Shown piece by piece: positions 15,884 to 25,500 of a stretch of DNA of 40,137 bases. Location: the NCBI GenBank assembly GCA_027859195.1, contig JAQIBF010000118.1, positions 1 through 40,137 on the forward strand, in the 5' to 3' direction. Position 1 is the stretch's first letter. Each line of letters begins with the position of its first letter. Both the position numbers and the translations under genes were made by a program. Under the pieces are notes generated by a model that was given only the letters and a program-made list of their open reading frames with translations, was not told the DNA's origin and searched no databases. This DNA comes from Helicobacteraceae bacterium (GTDB taxonomy: Bacteria > Campylobacterota > Campylobacteria > Campylobacterales > Sulfurimonadaceae).

Positions 15884-18076
15884 TTAACTTACAAAAACGT
15901 TTGGAACGATTAACGGGTATTTTTTCATTTTACGGTAGATATGTTTACGCACAACTGCACGCAGATCATTTTCCATCGCTTTGGCATTTTCGATCATACC
16001 CGGCTTAAGGTTGACCAGGAAGTGCTCAAGCACATCCTCCATTTCTGTTGCAAACGCTCTGTCTTGTTTGTCCGGAACGATACCAAAACTTGTTACACGA
16101 GGCTTGGCGATAAGTTTCTGGTCGCTAAGTGAGACTTGAGCAATGATCATGATCATTCCATCTGTCGCCATTTTTTGACGGTCTACAACAACGTCGTCAG
16201 CAATCATAAGGTTGTTTTGGTTGTCGATATACGTCTTACCGGATTTAACTGTTTTTGCTTTTCTCATGTACTTAGGTGTTACTTCGATCGTATCACCATC
16301 ACCCATCAACAAGATATTACGTTCAGGGATACCACACTGCATTGCCGTCTCTTTATGGCGCATTACGTGGTTATACTCACCGTGAATCGGCATAAAGAAC
16401 TTTGGCTGAACAAGACGAAGAAGAAGTTTTTGTTCTTCAATACTTGCGTGACCTGAAACGTGAAGATCTCTGTCGCGTGCTATACGTGCACCCGCTTTTT
16501 CCAAGTGATTCATCATCTGAGAGATACCGCCTTCATTACCAGGGATCGCACGAGACGAAAGTATAACCAGGTCGGTCGGTTTGATCTTGATGTGACGGTG
16601 CTCGCCGATCGCTGTTCTAAATAGCGCCGAGTTTTGCTCACCTTGTGAACCCGTTGTAATAATAAGGACTTCTTTGTCATTCATACGACCGACATCATCA
16701 GCATCAACAAAGATGTTTTTCGGAAAGTCAACATATTTGTATTGCATCGCAACTTCAAGGTTACGTTCCATCGAACGGCCGATAACACAGACCTTACGGC
16801 CATACTTGATACCGTATTGGATCGCTTGCTGAAGACGGTGAATATTTGAACTAAACGTTGATAGGATAATTCGTCCTTCAGCCTTTGCAAAAACACGGTC
16901 AAATGCAGGTGCAACAGAAAGTTCACTCTGTGTGACCTCTTTGTTATATGAGTTTGTAGAGTCTGATAGCAGACACAAAACACCTTTTTCGCCGTAGTGT
17001 GCATAACGGTGAAGGTCTGTAGTGAATCCGTCGATCGGTGTATGATCAATTTTAAAGTCACCTGTATGAATAACTGTACCCGCAGCAGTCGTGATCGCTA
17101 CAGAAGAGGAGTCGATGATCGAGTGTGTGATATGCATCCACTCAATCTCAAAGTCATTACCGATTTTATAGACCTTGCGTTTTTCGATCGGGTTAAAGAA
17201 ACGGCGGGCATCTTTAAGGTGATGCTCGTCAAATTTGTTACCGATCATTGCCAACGGCAGTGCTGTTCCATAAATAGGGAATTGCAGATTGTCTTTAAAT
17301 AGATACGGCATAGCACCAATATGATCTTCGTGAGCATGCGTAATAATAATACCGACTATCTTGTTTTTGATCTCTCTGATATACGTAAAGTCTGGTACCA
17401 AGATATCAACACCGTGCATCGTCTCATCAGGGAAACTCATCCCGACATCGATCAAGATTGCTTCGTTATCTGTCTCAACTACCATCATGTTACCACCAAT
17501 CTCTCCGAGACCGCCTAGTGGGGTAATACGCACTTTAGCTGTTGCGGTAAGATCAAGTTTATTATGCGGGTTAAGACGTTCAACTTGCACCTCTTGGTTA
17601 CGAAGTGCACAGTCAAGTAAAGACTGCTCTACCGGTGCCGGTCCATTACGACGGCGGCCACGGTTTTTATTACCGCCACTGCCTTGACGATTCTGGCTGT
17701 TGTTGCTGTTACTGCTGTTTGGAGTAGCAGGGCGAGCTGTATTTCTATTATTGCTGTTTGGAGTACCGGGACGCGCTTCATTTCTATTTCGATTTTGGTT
17801 ACTAGTGCTGCGATTACGATTTTGGTTATTGTTTGGTTTACGATTACCGTCTACACCGCTCTCTTGAGGTTGACGGTTACCGTCTACTTCGCGAGGCGCT
17901 TGTTCCTTGTTTCCATCAACTTCACGGTTTTCACGCGGTTGACGGTTGCCACTGCGGTTTTGGTTATTTCGAGGACGACGAGGACGGCTTTGTTGACCTT
18001 CGCCCTCTTTACGCGGTGCCGATGTCGGCTTGTTTTCTGTATTTGTACTGTTTTCTGTATTTTGTGTATCTGACAT
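15884..18076 (-). CDS. rnj: ribonuclease J
   Basis: A 730-residue RNase J, a major 5'-3' exo- and endoribonuclease in bacteria without RNase E. Residues 1 to about 150 are a disordered extension rich in Asn, Arg, Gln, Ser and Pro with internal repeats: VDGN occurs three times and R-P-(G/A)-TPNS twice. The metallo-beta-lactamase domain follows with IITHAHEDHIGAMP (zinc site) and the beta-CASP region SDSTNS...FSSNIHRLQQ...VIGRSMERN. The C-terminal part includes SGHAS and PIHGEYNH. Long N-terminal extensions are known from Helicobacter RNase J. The ribosome site AAGGAAAG precedes the ATG. A 203-base leader separates it from ksgA. Confidence 0.94.
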   Translation of the reverse strand: MSDTQNTENSTNTENKPTSAPRKEGEGQQSRPRRPRNNQNRSGNRQPRENREVDGNKEQAPREVDGNRQPQESGVDGNRKPNNNQNRNRSTSNQNRNRNEARPGTPNSNNRNTARPATPNSSNSNNSQNRQGSGGNKNRGRRRNGPAPVEQSLLDCALRNQEVQVERLNPHNKLDLTATAKVRITPLGGLGEIGGNMMVVETDNEAILIDVGMSFPDETMHGVDILVPDFTYIREIKNKIVGIIITHAHEDHIGAMPYLFKDNLQFPIYGTALPLAMIGNKFDEHHLKDARRFFNPIEKRKVYKIGNDFEIEWMHITHSIIDSSSVAITTAAGTVIHTGDFKIDHTPIDGFTTDLHRYAHYGEKGVLCLLSDSTNSYNKEVTQSELSVAPAFDRVFAKAEGRIILSTFSSNIHRLQQAIQYGIKYGRKVCVIGRSMERNLEVAMQYKYVDFPKNIFVDADDVGRMNDKEVLIITTGSQGEQNSALFRTAIGEHRHIKIKPTDLVILSSRAIPGNEGGISQMMNHLEKAGARIARDRDLHVSGHASIEEQKLLLRLVQPKFFMPIHGEYNHVMRHKETAMQCGIPERNILLMGDGDTIEVTPKYMRKAKTVKSGKTYIDNQNNLMIADDVVVDRQKMATDGMIMIIAQVSLSDQKLIAKPRVTSFGIVPDKQDRAFATEMEDVLEHFLVNLKPGMIENAKAMENDLRAVVRKHIYRKMKKYPLIVPNVFVS

Positions 18077-18138
18077 ACATCTTTCCTTATGTTCGTCTGC
18101 TGCTAAAGAACAGAACAGACGTTAATTGTATTCGAATC

Positions 18139-18303
18139 GAAATCCCTGAACAAATAGCATTGCCAAAGTATTATGGAGAGGTTCTTTATCAAGGCAGAAG
18201 CTCTTCTGCTCAACATTAATTACAAGGGATGTTGTCCACTCGCAACCAATTCTCTCTACCCTATAAAAAACCTCAGAGGCTATATTATTTGTTCAGGGAT
18301 TTC
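18139..18303. repeat. 18-bp perfect inverted repeat joining the ksgA 3' end and the RNase J leader
   Basis: GAAATCCCTGAACAAATA (18139-18156) is the exact reverse complement of 18286-18303, with 129 bases between the arms. The right arm encodes EIPEQI, the last residues of KsgA; the left arm lies in the non-coding leader of the RNase J gene. A ksgA-rnj transcript would fold into an 18-pair stem. Inside the loop, right after ksgA, CCTC-T-GAGG-TTTTTT on the minus strand (about 18267-18281) may be a weak terminator. Confidence 0.85.
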
Positions 18304-19071
18304 CAATAATTTAAATAGTTGGTGATAGTCTGTTGTCGCGACTTGGTGAGGTCGAATCGATGGAGTAAGCGCTAACTGCTCTAAAGCACTCTTTACTGAC
18401 TCCTTCGCATAACGTGAAGAGAGATTTCTTTGAAGTGTCTTTCGAGGCTGTGTGAAAGCCGCTCTGAGCATAAGCTCAAACTCTTCATCGTTTCGGCTGG
18501 CTGTTTTTTTAATAAGTAGAACAGCCGAATCGACCTTTGGTGCAGGGTCAAATGCTTCGGGCGGAACGTGAGCCACAATAGAGGCTTCACCTACCGTCTG
18601 AGCAATAACACTTAATGCCCCAAAGTTTTTATCTCCTGCAGCAGCAGAGAACTTCTCTGCAACCTCACGCTGAATCATGACCAGTAAATATTCGCAATTT
18701 GGATCAGCAAGGGCTTTGAGGATGATATTTGTGGCTATGTAGTAGGGCAAATTTGCCACTAATGCATAGGGTTCATCCAAAAGTTCACTCTGCCATACCT
18801 CTAAAACGTCACCACATCTAAGGGTGAGCTGGCTGGTTTTGATCTCTTCTTTAAACTCGCGGTTTAAGTACTGACATAAATCGGTATCGACCTCAAAAGC
18901 GACAACACTTCTAACGTCCACTAAAAACTTAGTTAAATCACCTAAGCCAGGGCCAATTTCTGCGATAATACTATCACTGTTGGGCATCGCTTCGACGATT
19001 TTATAGAGAACACTTTGGTCTTTTAAAAAGTTCTGGCCAAATTTCTTCTTGGCAACATGTTCGTTACTCAT
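18280..19071 (-). CDS. rsmA: 16S rRNA dimethyladenosine transferase RsmA (KsgA)
   Basis: A 263-residue RsmA that dimethylates two adjacent adenosines in helix 45 of 16S rRNA during 30S maturation. The opening KKKFGQNFLKDQSVL is diagnostic. SAM motif I IIAEIGPGLGDLTKFL follows, then the catalytic VANLPYYIATNI, and TQPRKTLQRNLSS in the C-terminal domain. Full length. The -10 box TATAAT lies only six bases upstream of the ATG with no ribosome site between, suggesting a leaderless mRNA. The 3' end forms one arm of an 18-bp inverted repeat with the RNase J leader. Confidence 0.95.
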   Translation of the reverse strand: MSNEHVAKKKFGQNFLKDQSVLYKIVEAMPNSDSIIAEIGPGLGDLTKFLVDVRSVVAFEVDTDLCQYLNREFKEEIKTSQLTLRCGDVLEVWQSELLDEPYALVANLPYYIATNIILKALADPNCEYLLVMIQREVAEKFSAAAGDKNFGALSVIAQTVGEASIVAHVPPEAFDPAPKVDSAVLLIKKTASRNDEEFELMLRAAFTQPRKTLQRNLSSRYAKESVKSALEQLALTPSIRPHQVATTDYHQLFKLLEIPEQII

Positions 19072-19077
19072 GTGCTG

Positions 19078-19083
19078 ATTATA
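19078..19083 (-). promoter_or_regulatory. -10 box of rsmA, geometry for a leaderless mRNA
   Basis: On the minus strand TATAAT is followed by CAGCAC and then the ATG. Initiation at the usual seven bases after the -10 would fall on the A of the start codon. No Shine-Dalgarno sequence fits in the gap. Confidence 0.55.
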
Positions 19084-19168
19084 CTCAAGGACTACTTATA
19101 AAATACTGATAGAAATTATCAAATAGTTAAAACACCTCTACAAGGGGCGATATCCCATGAAAAACACC

Positions 19169-19205
19169 CTTACACTTCGCTAACACTCTTTCACTAAAGT
19201 ATCAT
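19169..19205 (+). promoter_or_regulatory. tandem-repeat box plus -10 of the DUF2202 lipoprotein gene
   Basis: CTTACA-CTTCG-CTAACA (19169-19185) is an 11-bp-period direct repeat, a weaker copy of the TTAACA-N5-TTAACA box seen at five other promoters here. A -10-like TATCAT (19200-19205) follows after exactly 14 bases. This is the PhoB/OmpR arrangement, where the tandem site replaces the -35 box. Confidence 0.55.
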
Positions 19206-19233
19206 TGGATAAATCCACACTTCAGGAGATGCA

Positions 19234-19929
19234 ATGCCCTTTTCTTTCAACACTATTTTTACTTTATTGGTTTTTTTTACTTTTTTGACAGGATGTGACG
19301 CATCAACTTCGAATAGCACAGTAAGAGACAGTCCCACTATTGATCTGAATGATTACAGTTTGCCTGCACTGTCAGATGAACAAAAATATTCACTTGCGCA
19401 CATGTGGTTTGAAGAGAAGCTGGCGTATGACCTCTATCTTGAACTCAATGATTTGAATCCAGCCGGTCAACTCTTTAACATTGCAACCAATTCTGAAATA
19501 AATCATATAAAATTAGTCGAAGAGCTGGTGGTTGCCTATGACCTTAACGTTACTAATTATCTTAATGACTACATGATACACTACTCTACAGAAGAGCTTT
19601 CGGCTCTACCTAGAGGAGTGTTCACTATTGCTGAGATCCAGACCATCTATGACGCTCTTTTTGAAAGAGGAAAAGTGTCCAAAGAAGCCTCGCTTGAAGT
19701 GGGGTGTATGGTGGAGGTAGTGGATGTGGATGACCTCAACCACTACATTGAAGAAGCCGAAGGCAATACAGCACTTGTTGATACCTTTACCAAACTTCGT
19801 GAAGGAAGTTACAACCATTATTGGACGTTTGATAATGGACTAAAAGAGCTGGGCATTTCGACAGGCTGCTGTGCATTTGATGATCAAAAATATTGTAAAA
19901 CTACAGCTGAATTTCCTAAAAAGCAGTGA
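19234..19929 (+). CDS. DUF2202 ferritin-like lipoprotein
   Basis: A 231-residue lipoprotein. Residues 6-19 are hydrophobic and end in the lipobox LTGC, with Cys21 as the acylation site. The mature part matches the DUF2202 ferritin-like family: AHMWFEEKLAYDLYLELND (about residues 55-73), then ATNSEINHIKLVEELVVAYDL (about 86-106), giving the E...E-x-x-H pattern of a di-iron four-helix bundle. A Cys pair (GCC) near the C-terminus may form a disulfide. GGAG precedes the ATG. It is the first gene of a same-strand run with the two-component pair and shares their repeat box, so a role in metal binding or sensing at the envelope is plausible but not shown. Confidence 0.82.
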   Translation: MPFSFNTIFTLLVFFTFLTGCDASTSNSTVRDSPTIDLNDYSLPALSDEQKYSLAHMWFEEKLAYDLYLELNDLNPAGQLFNIATNSEINHIKLVEELVVAYDLNVTNYLNDYMIHYSTEELSALPRGVFTIAEIQTIYDALFERGKVSKEASLEVGCMVEVVDVDDLNHYIEEAEGNTALVDTFTKLREGSYNHYWTFDNGLKELGISTGCCAFDDQKYCKTTAEFPKKQ

Positions 19930-19930
19930 C

Positions 19931-19967
19931 TTAACATTGCATTAACACCTTTATGCCATCATATCAC
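19931..19967 (+). promoter_or_regulatory. TTAACA tandem box plus -10 of the response regulator gene
   Basis: TTAACA-TTGCA-TTAACA (19931-19947) is a perfect 11-bp-period repeat starting two bases after the DUF2202 stop. A -10-like TATCAC (19962-19967) follows 14 bases later; TATCAT at 19968-19973 is an alternative. A site before the regulator's own gene suggests autoregulation. Confidence 0.65.
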
Positions 19968-20021
19968 TATCATTAAGAGCATACTTTATGGCTCAAATTT
20001 TTTGATACACAAAGAGGGAAA

Positions 20022-20675
20022 ATGGCGCGATTATTGCTGCTCGAAGATGATGTAAACCTTGCAGAGACTCTTGTCGAACTGTTAGAGATGGAGAGTTTTG
20101 AAGTGCGCTGGGTAAGTAATGGAACCCAAGCACTTGATGCGACTTTTATGCATTCGTACGATCTTCTTCTTCTTGATGTGAACGTCCCTTTTGTCAATGG
20201 CTTTGAACTCCTTCAGCAGCTGCGTGAAAGCGGTGACGAGACACCGGCTATCTTTATCACGGCCATGAGCGATATTGCCTCGCTTTCGCAAGGGTTTGAT
20301 GCAGGTGCCGATGATTACATCAAAAAACCTTTTGAATTTGACGAACTTGTTGTGCGTATCTCCTCTCTTATTCGAAAGCGGCTCAAGATAAAAGAGAACA
20401 TTATCAGTATAGAAGAGTTTCAGTTTCATATCGACACCAATGAGCTCTATCGCGATAAAAGCTTTATTGCGCTCTCGCCTGTTGAACTGAAGCTCACCAC
20501 TCTTTTGTTCAAACAGATTAACACCACCATCACAAAAGAGAATATCTTAATGGAACTCTCTCATGGTGATGAAGCGAGTGAAGGCGCCTTGCGCGTCCAC
20601 ATTAACAAGTTACGAAAACATGGTCTGCCGATACAGACCGTTAAAGGAACAGGATACCGTCTTGCGTCATCATGA
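20022..20675 (+). CDS. OmpR-family response regulator
   Basis: A 217-residue two-component response regulator. The receiver domain (1 to about 120) has the acidic pair Asp9/Asp10, the phosphorylation site Asp52 in LLLLDVNVP, a Thr in IFITAMS and the conserved Lys in KKPFEF near 101-104. The C-terminal winged helix (about 130-215) includes LSPVELKLTTLLF and VKGTGYRL, typical of OmpR/PhoB. Such proteins bind direct repeats with an 11-bp period as head-to-tail dimers, exactly the form of the TTAACA boxes found here. AGAGGG precedes the ATG. The histidine kinase gene overlaps its end. Confidence 0.93.
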   Translation: MARLLLLEDDVNLAETLVELLEMESFEVRWVSNGTQALDATFMHSYDLLLLDVNVPFVNGFELLQQLRESGDETPAIFITAMSDIASLSQGFDAGADDYIKKPFEFDELVVRISSLIRKRLKIKENIISIEEFQFHIDTNELYRDKSFIALSPVELKLTTLLFKQINTTITKENILMELSHGDEASEGALRVHINKLRKHGLPIQTVKGTGYRLASS

Positions 20676-21720
20676 AAAACGCTCATTCTGGAAATTTTTT
20701 CTAGCCTATTTCAGCAGTGTTGCTCTGCTTATTTTAGTGGCAGGCCATTTCTATTATGAACAGCAGTACGAACAGCGTATCAAAGATGAGCATTTTGCCA
20801 TCATCAACTATGCCCGCCAACTAAAAATGCATGAACCGACAACAGCAAAAGACATCAACCACACTGTTGTAATGAAACAGATCGACAACTTTACGATGGA
20901 CACGCTCATCATCACCGACACGAGTATTGAAAAGTATATCCCTGCCAACAAATGGCACACCCATTACATGCTCATTAGTAAAGACCGTACCCGTTTTGAT
21001 GCACGCATACAGGCACTGCGTATCCAGATCATTGCTATACAGGTCGTATTGCTTATGCTGTTTGCTCTTATCAGTCTTTTGCTGACCAATAACGCTCTAC
21101 GGCCGATGAGAGAAGCCATTCAGAAACTTGACAAGTTTACGAAAGACCTTATTCACGATCTGAACACCCCCTTGACGACCATCAAGCTCAACCTGAAATT
21201 ACTTGAAAAAGAGCCTTCTCTAAAAGAGAACAAAGCACTTAACCGGATTGAAAAAAGCAGCTATGAGATCTCTGAACTGCATGAAAATCTCAAAATACTG
21301 CTGGAAGAGGACACCTTTCAGTTGGTTGATATCGACGTCTGTCTAATCGCAGAAGAGTTGGTACGTGATTATGAGGTAATCTACACAAACCTCCATTTCA
21401 CCCTCGAATGTTCACCGCTTCAAAGCCGTCTTAATGAAAATGCCTTAAAACAGATACTGCATAATCTGCTTTTAAATGCTTGTAAATACAACACTTATCA
21501 GGGTAGTGTCAGGATATACAATAATGGGAAAACTCTCTACATCCAAAACAGTGGTACCAGTATTGAAAATCCTGAACGTATCTTTGAACGTAGCTATTCT
21601 GAACAGAGCAGCAGTGGCATCGGTCTTGACATCGTAAAGCGTCTTTGTGATGCAATGAGGATCAGTATTAAGGTTGACTCTACTTCAAAGGGGACGACCT
21701 TCTCACTTACGTTTAGTTAG
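20662..21720 (+). CDS. sensor histidine kinase
   Basis: A membrane histidine kinase of about 352 residues, partner of the upstream regulator. Membrane helices lie at about 12-30 and 121-141 and flank an 80-residue periplasmic sensor region with no known fold that I recognise. The H-box is DLIHDLNTPLTTIKLN (His165), the N-box LLLNACKYN and the G-box SSGIGLDIV. A HAMP domain is very short or absent. The frame has no ATG inside a sensible overlap. I chose TTG at 20662, seven bases after AGGA (20651-20654), giving a 14-base overlap with the regulator; ATGs at 20563 or 20620 lie deep in that gene. Confidence 0.88.
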   Translation: MRHHEKRSFWKFFLAYFSSVALLILVAGHFYYEQQYEQRIKDEHFAIINYARQLKMHEPTTAKDINHTVVMKQIDNFTMDTLIITDTSIEKYIPANKWHTHYMLISKDRTRFDARIQALRIQIIAIQVVLLMLFALISLLLTNNALRPMREAIQKLDKFTKDLIHDLNTPLTTIKLNLKLLEKEPSLKENKALNRIEKSSYEISELHENLKILLEEDTFQLVDIDVCLIAEELVRDYEVIYTNLHFTLECSPLQSRLNENALKQILHNLLLNACKYNTYQGSVRIYNNGKTLYIQNSGTSIENPERIFERSYSEQSSSGIGLDIVKRLCDAMRISIKVDSTSKGTTFSLTFS

Positions 21721-21755
21721 CTGTAGATGCAGGTCCGCTGGAAGATTTATACTAC

Positions 21756-22517
21756 TTATTTAAGAGCATACGCCAGCGTCACATTAAAATGATACGGGAA
21801 ATCAAAGAGTGTACTCTCAACCTCTATCGGGAAGCTTTTTGTAATAGCCTCGATAGCGGACCTCTTAAACACTTTTTTTCCTGAGGCCACTGTGATATTG
21901 TCTACATTCCCATCTGAATAGACCTCAAATTCGACCTCAACATTACCTTCTATTCCTCTTCTTCTCGCACTCCTCGGATAGGATTTGTTACTGTTTATTT
22001 TTTTAGTCAAGGATGCCATAAACAGATCTTGTCTAGCCTGCATTAATTCACTGTCGATCTCTTTTTGAATATTTGCCACTGCTGCTCTATCCGATTGAGG
22101 GGTTGACTTTTCCATGGTCTCAGTCACATCTTTTTCACTCTCGGCAAATTCTTCCATTTCGACCGGTTCCTCTACAACCTCGGGAACGTCCTCTTGAGCA
22201 ACCTCTTCAAGAACTTCCTGTGTCGGAACCTCGCTCAGCGCCTCTTTTTGCACTACTTGTTTAACCTCTTTTTTAACGTTCTTGACGACCTCTCTCTTTT
22301 TGACAACTTTTTTCTTTTCGACTTTTTTCTGCTCTTTTGGGGCCGGTGTTTGAACCGGCGCTTCTCTGCTTATCACTGAAAAGCATACTCTGGCGGCACT
22401 GGTATCCAAACTTTTTTTCTCACAATAGTTTTCATCGCTGGATGCATAGACAATAAAACCGGCTACAGAGAGGTAGCACGCCAATGTGATCAAAAACGAG
22501 TGGGTATGTCTATTCAT
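21756..22517 (-). CDS. tonB: TonB energy transducer
   Basis: A 253-residue TonB protein. Residues 8-25 anchor it in the inner membrane. A Lys-rich then Glu/Val/Pro-rich spacer (about 55-140) would span the periplasm, and the C-terminal domain (about 170-253) has YPRSARRRGIEGNVEVEFEV, typical of TonB. It transmits proton-motive energy from ExbB-ExbD to an outer-membrane receptor. It is last in the operon exbB-exbD-RND-tonB and overlaps the RND stop by eight bases. The natural partner is the TonB-dependent receptor at 32.7-34.8 kb. Confidence 0.9.
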   Translation of the reverse strand: MNRHTHSFLITLACYLSVAGFIVYASSDENYCEKKSLDTSAARVCFSVISREAPVQTPAPKEQKKVEKKKVVKKREVVKNVKKEVKQVVQKEALSEVPTQEVLEEVAQEDVPEVVEEPVEMEEFAESEKDVTETMEKSTPQSDRAAVANIQKEIDSELMQARQDLFMASLTKKINSNKSYPRSARRRGIEGNVEVEFEVYSDGNVDNITVASGKKVFKRSAIEAITKSFPIEVESTLFDFPYHFNVTLAYALK

Positions 22518-25500
22518 AACGTCCTCTTAAAAATTGGTAGAGCACCGGCAGGTAAAAAAGGTTCAGCAGTGTTCCCCAAAAGAGTCCGAAGCCGATCGCT
22601 ACCGCAAGGGGTTGAAATGTCACCGCTTGCTGCGTTGCGAAAAACATAAGAGAGGAGAGACCAAGGATCGTTGTGATCGATGTCAGCATGATCGGTCTCA
22701 GCCGCTTAGCCGCCAGGGCATAGATATCTTCTTTTGTTTTCGTCATTTTTAGTGTGGACATCATAATGATCCCGTCATTCACTATAACACCGGCAAGGCC
22801 CAGGGCTCCGATCAGAGAGGGGAGTGATATATGGAGTCCCATGGCGAAATGACCCGCATAAACACCAAGCAGCGAAAAAGGGATGACCGACATCACGATC
22901 AAGGTCTCTCTGATGGAGTTGAACAGGTAAAGGATGGCGATAAAGATCAAGATCAACGCGAGGAGAGCCGCAAGGATCATCTCGATCTCAAGCGTCTCTT
23001 TCTGCTCTCTTTCGCCTTTGAACTTCAGTGTTATCCCTTCCGATTTCAGCTTGCTGAATATTGGTTCTGCCAACTCCAAAACTTCGCCTGCCGTTCTCTT
23101 CGACGGGTCGATATTGGCATAGAAATAGAAGGTCGTTTCGCCGTCGTCTTTGACCAACCTCTCCAAAGATTCTATCGTCTGGAATTCGCAGACCTCTTTG
23201 AGCACGACCATGACGTTGTTTTTCAGCGGAATCTCAAGGTTTTTAAAACTCTCCAGGTCATCTTGATAATTGACTGATCTGACCTTGACATCAATAAGCT
23301 CTTTATCGTCAAATATCGTCCCTATTTTCATCGAGAGAAAGAGCTTTGAGATGTAGGCACCGACATACTCTTCGGTAATACCGAGCGATTCGCCATAACT
23401 GTTGATCTTCAACTTGATCTCTTTTGGCCCCAGCTTGATGGTGTTACCGTAATATTTAATACCGTCGAGTCCGGCGAAGACGTTTTCGATCTCCCTGATA
23501 GCACGCATCGCTTTTTTATAATCATCACTGACCACACCGACCATAATATCGGCTTTTGTGTTTTTCATTCCCGTTTCAAGAACCATTAAGTTGAGTAGAT
23601 CAAACTGCTGTTTGTACTCTCTCTTTTTCAGCCATTCTCTTAAATCTGCCGAGATCTCTTGCGACGGGATGGTTCTGCTTTTCTCTCCTCCGTCATCATA
23701 GGGGCTCAAAGCAGGTGATATATATTTTTCAAAAATATTGGAAGCTTTCTTCTCCTGCAGTTCAATTGAGATGTACCCCACAGACGGGGACATCTCAGCA
23801 CCGCCGGTTGCACTTCTTCGGTAACCTGCTGTCGAACTGACATGCTTGACAAAAAACCGCTCTTTTTCATTGAGTATATCTTTCTCTATCGTCTGGACAA
23901 CCGCCAATGATTCTTCAAGTGTTGCAGTCGGATCGGCTTTGAAGGTAATATTGATGTTCGGCGAGTCAAACTTTTCAAACATGTGGAACTTCGACTCTTT
24001 GATACTCGCATAGATCAGTACCGGAACAATGATAAAGAAGAGCAGAAGAAAACTTTTCTGATAGTTGATCAATGTTCGTAAAAGTTTCGAATAGAGACCG
24101 TTTATCTTCTGCCATGAAAGCGTTCTGGAATTTTTGCTCAATGTGTGCGATGCGTGAATCGGCAAAAAGATAAAGGACTCTACAAGGGAGGCGATGATCA
24201 GTGCACTGAACGCGATAGGAATAAGCCGTATGATCTCACCTAGAGTCCCGCTGATCATCAGCAGGGGGATAAAGGAGAAGAGCGTCGTAAGCGAAGCTAT
24301 CGTCACAGGTTTAGCCATCTCCTTTGTCCCCAGGAATGCCGCCTCTTTCGGTGAATAGCCCTTCTCTATATATTGCTGTATATTCTCGCTCACGACAATG
24401 GCATCATCAACGATAAGACCAAGCGCGATCAGCACCCCGATTAGAGAGTTCACATTGATGCTGTAGCCGGTAAAATAAAAATAGATCGCACCCATGACAA
24501 ACGATGTCGGTATCCCGAGGGCGATGATAAAAGCGATACGGACATTGATCAGCATTACGGTCAATAGTGAGATCACGATGATCCCAAGCAGAATGTTTGA
24601 GATGATAATATTGAGACTGTCTTTGATAATAGGCGACTGATCGACACGGATATTGTATTGGATATCATCGTTGTTCAGACTGGAGATAAGTCCTTTGATC
24701 GCATCGGCTATCGTGATCGCATCGCCCTTTGGGTTTTGGGATATCGCGAGCGTTATGGAATTTTCGGCGTTCATACTCGCAAGCGTTGAGGAATCTTCAT
24801 ACCGTTTTTTAACATTAGCTATGTTGGTCAAACGTATCTGTTGATCGTTAATATTGAGTATCGTCTCTTCAAGCTCGTTCGACACTTTTTTACCGTTATA
24901 GGTCGATATATAATATTTCTCATTTTTATTCTCTATTTGACCGAGAGGAAAGATGTTGGAGAGCCCCGACAAAGTTTTTAACACTTCGCTCAGTGAAAGG
25001 TTGTAGGCATTGACCTTGTTCTCATCTATCAGAATCTCATAAAACTGCTCCGAATCACCGAATATCGTCACATCAGAGACATCTTTGATCGAGAGCAGTT
25101 TGCGCTTCAGCTCTTGGGCATGTGCGATCAAAACATCTCTTGGAACCTGAGAGGAGAGGATAGAGACCTGCATGATCGATCTGGCATGACCGACCCCTCT
25201 GATAACCGGCTCATCCATATCGCTTGGCAGATTGACGGTTATAAGTGAGACCGCATCTTTGACGTCATCGGTTATTCTGTTTTTGTCTTCTCTTTTATCC
25301 AGTTCCAATGTTATTGAAAATTTACCGGGTGATATGACCGAACTGATGGCGTCGATGCCGTCTATATTTTGGCACTTGTCTTCTATCTCCTGTACCGCTA
25401 TCTTGTTAAGAAGATCGGCGGAAGCCCCTGCGTAGGAACCTCTTACAGTGATAGAGTCCGGTTCTATCGTTGGCGATATCTCTTTTGGGATCTGCGTATA

